Positions 1 through 6,132 of a stretch of 6,132 bases of DNA are shown piece after piece. The notes beneath the pieces were generated by a model. It did no database searches, was not told the DNA's origin, and saw only the letters and a list, made by a program, of their open reading frames with translations. Within the stretch, counting starts at the first letter, position 1. Every line of letters starts with the position of its first letter. Both the position numbers and the translations under genes were made by a program. Source of the stretch: Bacteroidales bacterium (lineage in GTDB: Bacteria; Bacteroidota; Bacteroidia; Bacteroidales; P3); the NCBI GenBank assembly GCA_017632095.1, contig JAGBSA010000178.1, forward strand, positions 1 through 6,132, in the 5' to 3' direction.

Positions 1-462
1 GCTAAAAGTAAGGTCAGAGTTTTCTTGCAACAAATAATTCGATAGGACGCTCATGTTTTGTATGGCTTTGCTTCAACAAAGGAACGTGCTCTTTTCAAGG
101 AGTTGATTTCTGTAAATGGTGTAGGACCTAACACAGCCAGAATGATGTTGTCTTCGTTGAATCCAGATGAGCTTGTTCGTGCTGTGGTAAATGAGGATAT
201 TGCATCGATAAAAGCTATCAAGGGTATCGGCTTAAAAACTGCCCAAAGGATAGTTGTTGATTTGAAAGATGGTTTGTCTAAATTTGAAATTGCAGAAACT
301 GTTATTCCAAACAACAATAAAAACAGAGAGGAAGCGTTATTAGCTTTGCAGACACTTGGCTTTAATAAATTGCTAATCGAAAAGACAGTTGATAAGATTT
401 TGAAAGAGGGTGTTGATTATAGTGTTGAAGAATTGATTCGATTGGCATTAAAGGTGTTGTAA
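1..462 (+). CDS. ruvA: RuvA, Holliday junction branch migration complex subunit; 5' end outside window and interrupted by an in-frame TAG
   Basis: RuvA binds four-way DNA junctions as a tetramer and loads the RuvB helicase for branch migration in recombinational repair. The frame reads KVRVFLQQIIR, then a TAG at 43-45, then DAHVLYGFAS and on to a TAA at 460-462. The first stretch matches the last strands of the N-terminal OB fold, ending in the family's REDA-x-x-LYGF signature. Two helix-hairpin-helix motifs of the DNA-binding domain follow: VNGVGPNTAR (112-141) and IKGIGLKTAQ (217-246). A low-complexity linker (around VIPNNNKN, 301-324) leads to the C-terminal RuvB-binding domain (REEALLALQTLGF to LIRLALKVL). 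RuvA is usually about 195-205 residues, so roughly 40 residues lie upstream of the window. The TAG would truncate the protein inside domain I. The uninterrupted remainder (46-462) has no convincing start: TTG 58 encodes the Leu of LYGF. Either the gene is broken or the TAG is a sequence error. The family call is very secure; whether a functional protein is made is not. Confidence 0.93.
43..45 (+). other. ruvA: In-frame TAG nonsense codon inside ruvA, at the acidic-pin glutamate
   Basis: Family-level recall aligns IIR-TAG-DAHVLYGF with the conserved V-V-R-E-D-A-x-x-LYGF stretch of RuvA, so TAG occupies the Glu position (E55 of E. coli RuvA). The next codon is GAC, keeping the partner Asp (D56). 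One G-to-T change from GAG would create it, and no frameshift is needed because homology continues in the same frame on both sides. The 1,882 sprA codons visible downstream contain no in-frame TAG, which argues against a general TAG reassignment. A base-call or assembly error near a contig end, or a real loss-of-function allele, would look the same here. Confidence 0.85.
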
Positions 463-486
463 TAAATTTTGAGAGTCGATTTACCG
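463..486 (+). other. ruvA-sprA intergenic gap (24 bp), no terminator seen
   Basis: The ruvA TAA is followed at once by a second in-frame TAA (463-465), giving TAATAA. The gap has no inverted repeat followed by a T-run, so no intrinsic terminator separates the genes and read-through from ruvA into sprA is likely. No clear Shine-Dalgarno sequence precedes ATG 487; the nearest purine run is GAGAG at 471-475, 11 bases upstream, which is weak. This is usual for Bacteroidota, where start selection depends more on A-rich, unstructured leaders. Confidence 0.6.
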
Positions 487-573
487 ATGATAAGGTTTAG
501 AAATATATTATCAAATATTTATCTTATTTTATGTGCTTTGGTAGTAATGTTATTTGCTACCAATTTGCATGCT
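487..573 (+). other. sprA: Sec signal peptide of SprA
   Basis: Residues 1-29 have a basic start (R3, R5), a hydrophobic core from about residue 11 to 24 (YLILCALVVMLFA) and a small residue before the likely cut, LHA|QND, after residue 29. Ending in A-Q is typical of exported Bacteroidota proteins. It routes SprA through Sec to the periplasm for outer-membrane insertion. C16 lies inside the hydrophobic core and is preceded by LIL, so it is not a lipobox. Confidence 0.85.
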
Positions 574-3500
574 CAAAATGACGACCTGCGGTATTCTATA
601 GATGACTCTACGGAAAGCCCATTGTTTTTAGATACTCCTAAGAATATTACTACAAGTGTTGAATACGATGCTGAGAGTAATGAATATATTCTTATTAAGA
701 AAGCAGGTAATATAATAATCGAAAGAAAGGTCTTGTCTTTTGCTGAATATCAAAATTACGATATGGACAAGATGATTAACGAATATTGGCATAACCGTTC
801 TCAATCTTCGAAAATAGTTAGTTCGTCGAATGATGGTGTGCTTGGTTCGATGATTCCTCAACTAAAAATCAATAGCGAATTGTTTGAAACGATTTTCGGA
901 GGGCAGACAATTGATATAAGACCAAGTGGTAATGCTGAAATAAAATTCGGAGTTGTAAATAATAGAAATGAGAATCTTGCTTTAAGTGAGAGCCAAAGAA
1001 GTAATACGAATTTGGATTTTGATATGAATTTCCAGGTAAACGTACTTGCTCAGGTTGGAACGGCTATCAATTTTAATTTTAACTTCAATACAGAGGCTAC
1101 ATTCGACTTTGAAAACCAATTGAAGTTGAAATACGAAGGCAAGGAAGATGAAATTATTCAGTTGCTTGAAGGTGGTGATGTTAGTTTCCCTCTTCCTTTG
1201 ACTTTGATTCAAGGTACTCAGTCTTTGTTTGGTATTAAATCGAAGATGAAGTTTGGTAACCTTACTTTGGATGCGGTTATCTCTCAACAAAAGTCGGAAT
1301 CAAGTTCGATAACACTGCAAGGCGGAGCTCAGATGCAAGAGTTTAATTTCAAGGCTTGGGATTATGATGAAGACAAACACTTCTTCATCGCTCAGTATTT
1401 TTACGACAACTACAACAATGCAATGAGTTCGTTGCCGATTATTAATTCCAATATCGTTATCACTAAGATTGAGGTTTGGAAAACGAATATTGGTGCGGCT
1501 GTTACAAACAATCGTAACCTTGTTGCTTTTGCCGATTTGGGTGAATCTAAACCTTATGCTAACAATCCTTCGTTTGATATTCCCGGAGCAAGGGCTTTGC
1601 CTGACCAATATTTGTCTAACAGATTGCTTCAGGTGATTGATGTAAATACGATAAGGAATATCAACAATATTAGTTCTTATTTGCAAGGTTTAGGATTTGT
1701 TTCAGGACAAAATTATGAGAAAATAGAAAGTGCAAGAAAACTTTCACCTAATGAATATAGCTTTAACTCAAAGTTAGGTTTTATTTCCTTGACACAACCT
1801 TTGTCTGCAGATCAAGTATTGGCGGTTGCATTTCGTTATCAGATTGTTGGAGATACGACAACTTACCAAGTGGGAGAGTTTTCTGACGAAGGAGTGTCGG
1901 ATCCTAATACTTTGATTGTAAAATTACTTAAGAGTACTTCGATAAATGTTCAAAACCCAATGTGGAAGTTGATGATGAAGAACGTTTATCGCCTTAAAAA
2001 CGCTTATCAAGTCACCGAAGAGGATTTTCGTTTGAATATATTGTATCAAGCCGATGAAGATGGTGTTCAAACCGGTTACTTTAGAGAAGGGGATTGGAAC
2101 GGGATTCCGCTTTTGCAAGTGTTCGGATTAGATAGAATGGATAACCAACAGAATATGTTCTCTGATGGAGTGTTCGACTTTTTGGATAATGCTATAGTAA
2201 ACGGAGGTACGATTCAAAAGGATAAAGCGTTGGTTTTCTTTCCTACTGTTGAGCCTTTCGGAAAGGATTTGAGAGCAACATTGAACAATGACGAACTTGC
2301 AGATAAGTATTGTTTCGACTCGTTGTACACGCTTACAAAATCACAAGCTGAACAATATCCAAACAAAAATAAGTTTTACTTAGAGGGTAGATACAAATCT
2401 TCTTCTGGAGCCGAAATTTCATTGAATTCGATGAATGTTCCGCAAGGTTCGGTTAAGGTTATGGCGGGTGGTATTACTCTTGTTGAGGGTACCGATTATA
2501 CAGTGGACTATGCAATGGGACGTGTCCGAATAATAAATCAAGGGTATCTCAACTCAGGAACGCCTATCACTGTATCTACTGAATCAAACTCTGTTTTTAG
2601 TTCGGTAAGTAAGAGAATGCTTGGTTTGAGAGCAAACTACGAAGTTAATAAAGACTTTACTTTGGGTGCTACTTTGATGAATCTGCACGAAAGTCCATTG
2701 AGTCAAAAGGTGGATTTGAAAGAAGAACCTTCAAGCAATACGATTTGGGGTGTTGATATGAACCTTCGAAAAGATGTTCCTTGGCTTACTAAATTGGTTG
2801 ATTTGCTTCCATTTTATCAAACAAAATCTCCATCTATCTTGAATATGAGTGGAGAATTCGCTCATTTTATGCCGGGCAATCCTAATGTAATTGGTAAAAG
2901 TGGTACTGCTTATGTTGATGACTTTGAAACCTCTAAGCAATCTCGCGATTTGAAAGCCGTTAGTGCTTGGTTCCTTGCCTCAACTCCTCAAGACTATAAT
3001 TCTAATGCACCTCTTTTCCCTGAGACTGCAAAAAATCTTGGTTTGACTTATGGTTTCAATAGAGCGAAAATTGCTTGGTACTATATAGATGACAATTTCT
3101 ATAGCCGACCTCCTGCAAACATTAATGCAGATGACTGTTCTGAGCCATACACTCGAAGAATAAAAGAAAGAGAATTTCACCCGAACAAAGATATTCCTCC
3201 AACAGGTATAGAATATATCAGAGAATTTAATATTGCTTACTATCCTTCTGAACGTGGACCATACAATTACGATACTACCTCGGCATTTTCGGCAGGTATT
3301 GCAGAAGATGGCTCACTTAGATTGCCGGAATCTCGTTGGGGAGGTATAATGCGTAAGTTGGATCAAACGGATTTTGAGGCTACAAACACAGAATATATTG
3401 AGTTTTGGCTGATGGACCCATTCATTGACAAGCCTGACCATAGTGGTGGTAAGTTGTACTTTAACTTGGGAGAGATTTCAGAAGATATTTTGAGAGATGG

Positions 3501-6132
3501 TCGAAAGAGTTTTGAGAATGGATTACCTTTGAGTGCTGAAGTTGTAGATGTAGATACTACAATTTGGGGACGTGTTCCTCGTTTGCAATCAATCGTTAAT
3601 GCTTTCAGCAATGATCCAACTGCTCGTCAATATCAAGATATAGGATATGATGGTTTGTCAGATGAGGACGAAAATACATTCTTCGAAAGATTCTTACAAA
3701 TAACATCTCAACAACTAAACGACGATGCTTATAGCAAACTGATTGCAGACCCTTCTGCCGATGACTTTATGTATTTTAGAAATGACCAATATGATGCTTC
3801 AAATGCTAAGATTTTGGAACGTTACAAAAAATACAATGGTCCTGATGGTAACTCTTCTGTTGTTTCTGATGATTCCGAATATTCTTCTCAAGCAACTTCG
3901 CTTCCAAATATCGAAGACATAAATCAAGACAATACCTTATCGGAGGCTGAGAATTACTATGAATATGTTCTGGAACTGACTCCTTCAAATATGGTTATAG
4001 GTAAGAACTATATTACCGATATACATGAGGCTCGAAGTGTTGAATTAAGCAATGGAACAAGTGTAGATTGCAAGTGGTATCAGTTTAAGATTCCTATTAG
4101 AGAACCGCATCGAAAAGTCGGTACGATAAATGGCTTTCAGTCAATTCGCTTTATGAGAGTCTTTTTGCGTGAATTTGAAGAGCCTATTGTTCTTCGTTTT
4201 GGTACGTTTGAACTTGTGAGTGGAGAGTGGAGGAAATACACCGATAATTTGCTTACACCGGGTATTTATCCAAGTGGAACGCAAAGTGAAAACACCTCGT
4301 TCACTGTTGCAACTGTAAATATCTTTGAAAACGGAAAACGTTTACCTGTTCCTTATGCAATGCCTCCGGGAATAGAACAAGAACAAATTTACACCACAAC
4401 AACGGTTACAAATCAAAACGAACAGGCTCAAAGTTTGAAGATTCTAGATCTTGGAGATGGTGACGCAAGAGCAATATATAAAACAACAGATTTTGATTTG
4501 AGACAATACAAACGTTTGAAGATGTTTGTACATGCTGAAAAGGTGAACGAATTTGACGAATATCAAACAGGAGAACTTTCATTGTTTGTGCGTTTAGGAA
4601 CAGATTTCACAAACAACTACTATGAATACGAAATTCCATTGTCATTTACACCTTGGTTTATAAGCGCTTCTAACAGGGAGGCGATATGGCCTGAGGACAA
4701 TAGCGTAGATATAGACCTTGAAAAGCTAGTCTCTGTCAAGGAAAACAGAAATGCAAAGATTCGTTCCAACGACAATACGGTTAGTTCCTTAATTCCATAT
4801 TATGAAAACATAGATGGAAGAAAGATAACAGTTCTCGGTACACCGAATATTGCAGGAGTTAAAGTCATAATGATAGGTATCAGAAACCCTAAAAAGCAAC
4901 ATCAGAATGACGGAGATGATATGCTGCCAAAATCAGCAGAGATTTGGATTAACGAATTAAGACTTACCGATTTTAATCGCTCGAGTGGCTGGGCTGCAAC
5001 GGGGTTTGCAAGAGCCAATCTTGCGGATTTGGGAGACATATCTTTGTCTGCAAGTTATCGTTCTGCAGGATTTGGAGGCTTGGAACAAAAAATCTCAGAA
5101 ATATCTCAAGACAATATCGGAACAGTTGACGTTGCTACCAATATAGAAGTAGGGAAGCTATTTCCGGAAGAACTAGGTATCCGACTACCTGTACACTTTG
5201 ATTATTCTCAATCTGTAAGTAATCCAAAGTATAACCCACTTGATCCCGATGTTAAGTTGGAAAATGACCTTATGAGTTACAGAACAGAAAGGGAAAAAGA
5301 CTCCATACGCCACCTTGTGCAAGATTATGTGAGCAGAAAGAATCTTAATTTGATGAATATAAGAAAAGACCGTTTGGGAGATAGGGCTTTGGAACGTCAT
5401 TTCTATGATATAGAAAACTGGAATGCCTCATACTCTTATTCATCTACCTATGCTAGAAATGTGGATATTGATCACAATACCAAAAACCAACATAGAGGAA
5501 CACTGGCTTATCAATACGATATGAACATCAAAGGCTGGAAACCATTTGCTAAAGTACCGCTATTTAAGAAAAAAGCCTTTGCAATACTAAGAGATTTCAC
5601 TTTACACTATGCACCAAAATCATTCTCATTCCGAACAGAAGTAGTAAGAGACTTCGAAGAAACACTGCTTCGAGCTAAGAGTCAAGGCTTGGTAATAATG
5701 CAGCCATACCACTTCAAACAATTCTATATGAATCGTGCTTATACATTAAGGTACGACATTACTTCAAACATAAAATTAGAATATGATGCCACAGTGAATG
5801 CTCTTATTGAAGAACCACGTGGACGAATTGATACAAAAGAAAAACGAGATTCCGTTTGGGCATCAGTTCTAGAACTTGGACGAGCACAACAGTTCACTCA
5901 AAATTATAAACTGAATGTATCTGTTCCAATTAACAAAATACCAATCTTTGATTGGGTTCGTTTGAACGGATCTTATAGCGGTACATACAAATTTACCTCT
6001 TCAACCGAAGCAACAAGAGCTTTGGGTAATGACATCGAAAACTCGCGTCGTATTACAGCAACATCGAGTCTTTCTTTGATGACACTATACAACAAAGTGC
6101 CATTTATCAAAAAAGCATATGAGGCACAGAAA
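487..6132 (+). CDS. sprA: SprA/Sov, type IX secretion system outer-membrane translocon (3' end outside window)
   Basis: SprA (Sov in Porphyromonas gingivalis) forms the giant 36-strand outer-membrane barrel that exports folded T9SS cargo; PorV and a Plug protein gate its lateral and periplasmic openings. Translation by hand gives 1,882 codons without a stop. Family signatures appear in the expected order: a signal peptide (residues 1-29); GGQTIDIRPSG (138); TFDFENQLKLKYEG (205); QGTQSLFGIK (242); LQGGAQMQEF (277); NYEKIESARKLSPNEY (409); PMWKLMMKNVYRL (491); FFPTVEPFGKDLR (584); SGTAYVDDFE (from about 805); WGGIMRKLDQTDFE (951); GYDGLSDEDE (1053); RYKKYNGPDGNSS (1112); LPNIEDINQDNTLSEAENYY (1139); LPVPYAMPPGI (1286); GDARAIYK (1325); AEIWINELRLTDF (1484); and ANLADLGDISLSASY (1510). 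From about 1500 onward, alternating hydrophobic and polar stretches with aromatic residues suit barrel strands. Known members run about 2,300-2,500 residues, so some 400-600 are missing. ATG 487 is chosen because the signal peptide begins there; TTG 469 is the only in-frame alternative after the ruvA stop. The mature part has only three cysteines (609, 884, 1195). Leu codon preference drifts along the gene. Other names in use are sov and gldA-independent 'cell surface protein SprA'. Confidence 0.97.
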   Translation, partial: MIRFRNILSNIYLILCALVVMLFATNLHAQNDDLRYSIDDSTESPLFLDTPKNITTSVEYDAESNEYILIKKAGNIIIERKVLSFAEYQNYDMDKMINEYWHNRSQSSKIVSSSNDGVLGSMIPQLKINSELFETIFGGQTIDIRPSGNAEIKFGVVNNRNENLALSESQRSNTNLDFDMNFQVNVLAQVGTAINFNFNFNTEATFDFENQLKLKYEGKEDEIIQLLEGGDVSFPLPLTLIQGTQSLFGIKSKMKFGNLTLDAVISQQKSESSSITLQGGAQMQEFNFKAWDYDEDKHFFIAQYFYDNYNNAMSSLPIINSNIVITKIEVWKTNIGAAVTNNRNLVAFADLGESKPYANNPSFDIPGARALPDQYLSNRLLQVIDVNTIRNINNISSYLQGLGFVSGQNYEKIESARKLSPNEYSFNSKLGFISLTQPLSADQVLAVAFRYQIVGDTTTYQVGEFSDEGVSDPNTLIVKLLKSTSINVQNPMWKLMMKNVYRLKNAYQVTEEDFRLNILYQADEDGVQTGYFREGDWNGIPLLQVFGLDRMDNQQNMFSDGVFDFLDNAIVNGGTIQKDKALVFFPTVEPFGKDLRATLNNDELADKYCFDSLYTLTKSQAEQYPNKNKFYLEGRYKSSSGAEISLNSMNVPQGSVKVMAGGITLVEGTDYTVDYAMGRVRIINQGYLNSGTPITVSTESNSVFSSVSKRMLGLRANYEVNKDFTLGATLMNLHESPLSQKVDLKEEPSSNTIWGVDMNLRKDVPWLTKLVDLLPFYQTKSPSILNMSGEFAHFMPGNPNVIGKSGTAYVDDFETSKQSRDLKAVSAWFLASTPQDYNSNAPLFPETAKNLGLTYGFNRAKIAWYYIDDNFYSRPPANINADDCSEPYTRRIKEREFHPNKDIPPTGIEYIREFNIAYYPSERGPYNYDTTSAFSAGIAEDGSLRLPESRWGGIMRKLDQTDFEATNTEYIEFWLMDPFIDKPDHSGGKLYFNLGEISEDILRDGRKSFENGLPLSAEVVDVDTTIWGRVPRLQSIVNAFSNDPTARQYQDIGYDGLSDEDENTFFERFLQITSQQLNDDAYSKLIADPSADDFMYFRNDQYDASNAKILERYKKYNGPDGNSSVVSDDSEYSSQATSLPNIEDINQDNTLSEAENYYEYVLELTPSNMVIGKNYITDIHEARSVELSNGTSVDCKWYQFKIPIREPHRKVGTINGFQSIRFMRVFLREFEEPIVLRFGTFELVSGEWRKYTDNLLTPGIYPSGTQSENTSFTVATVNIFENGKRLPVPYAMPPGIEQEQIYTTTTVTNQNEQAQSLKILDLGDGDARAIYKTTDFDLRQYKRLKMFVHAEKVNEFDEYQTGELSLFVRLGTDFTNNYYEYEIPLSFTPWFISASNREAIWPEDNSVDIDLEKLVSVKENRNAKIRSNDNTVSSLIPYYENIDGRKITVLGTPNIAGVKVIMIGIRNPKKQHQNDGDDMLPKSAEIWINELRLTDFNRSSGWAATGFARANLADLGDISLSASYRSAGFGGLEQKISEISQDNIGTVDVATNIEVGKLFPEELGIRLPVHFDYSQSVSNPKYNPLDPDVKLENDLMSYRTEREKDSIRHLVQDYVSRKNLNLMNIRKDRLGDRALERHFYDIENWNASYSYSSTYARNVDIDHNTKNQHRGTLAYQYDMNIKGWKPFAKVPLFKKKAFAILRDFTLHYAPKSFSFRTEVVRDFEETLLRAKSQGLVIMQPYHFKQFYMNRAYTLRYDITSNIKLEYDATVNALIEEPRGRIDTKEKRDSVWASVLELGRAQQFTQNYKLNVSVPINKIPIFDWVRLNGSYSGTYKFTSSTEATRALGNDIENSRRITATSSLSLMTLYNKVPFIKKAYEAQK

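Noticed and set aside
43..45. TAG read as pyrrolysine or another recoded residue
   Set aside because: The position is a plain conserved Glu in RuvA, no recoding element or suppressor tRNA is visible, and no TAG occurs in frame in sprA.
51..317. Reverse-strand open frame of 88 codons
   Set aside because: It lies antisense to the clear RuvA hairpin domain, and its translation shows no family motif or good start context. It is a shadow of ruvA.
441..471. Possible Bacteroidota-type promoter (ATTG at 441, TAAATTTTG at 463)
   Set aside because: The -7 element needs two bases between TA and TTTG but has three, and the -33 part is just TTG. It would leave a leader of only about 10 bases. In AT-rich DNA this match is expected by chance.
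469..486. TTG 469 as an alternative sprA start
   Set aside because: It would add six residues (LRVDLP, with Met first) ahead of a well-formed signal peptide. ATG 487 is the better start codon and gives the normal n-region.
532..534. C16 of SprA as a lipoprotein cysteine
   Set aside because: The preceding residues LIL do not fit a lipobox, where a small residue is needed at -1, and SprA proteins are barrels, not lipoproteins.
3637..3960. Acidic, Ser/Asp-rich segment of SprA (residues about 1051-1158) as an inserted foreign domain
   Set aside because: The motifs GYDGLSDEDE, RYKKYNGPDGNSS and the NIEDIN-DNTL stretch are ones I recognise as family-typical for SprA, so this is normal architecture.
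628..5400. Nine reverse-strand open frames of 60-128 codons scattered across sprA
   Set aside because: All lie within the continuous sprA frame, whose translation carries family motifs throughout. The reverse products look like antisense translations (runs of I, V, R and S) with no domain.

Overview
The window is AT-rich Bacteroidota DNA. It holds two genes in one direction, both cut by the window edges: the end of ruvA (Holliday-junction branch migration) and most of sprA/sov, the giant outer-membrane translocon of the type IX secretion system (T9SS). T9SS is confined to the Bacteroidota (Fibrobacteres-Chlorobi-Bacteroidetes group), so the sprA call alone fixes the phylum. The lack of a recognisable Shine-Dalgarno sequence before sprA fits that phylum too. 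I cannot name the genus from sequence alone.

Layout: positions 1-462 encode the C-terminal three quarters or so of RuvA. An in-frame TAG lies at 43-45, where RuvA proteins carry a conserved glutamate (the acidic-pin Glu, E55 in E. coli). After the ruvA stop, doubled as TAATAA, comes a 24-bp gap with no visible terminator. One reading frame then runs from ATG 487 to the window end at 6132: 1,882 codons with no stop, starting with a signal peptide and matching the SprA/Sov family along its length. About 400-600 codons of its 3' end are missing. No RNA gene, mobile element, CRISPR array or repeat array was seen. The reverse-strand open frames over sprA are shadows.

How the genes relate: ruvA and sprA have no known shared function. 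Their adjacency is, as I recall, a common arrangement in Bacteroidota, and the short gap suggests co-transcription. SprA would form the very large outer-membrane beta-barrel through which folded T9SS cargo (adhesins, proteases, glycosidases) leaves the periplasm. Its core partners (PorV, the Plug protein, GldKLMN/PorKLMN) are not in this window.

I found no previously undescribed system. The point most worth checking is the nonsense codon in ruvA. Next is the change in codon preference along sprA.
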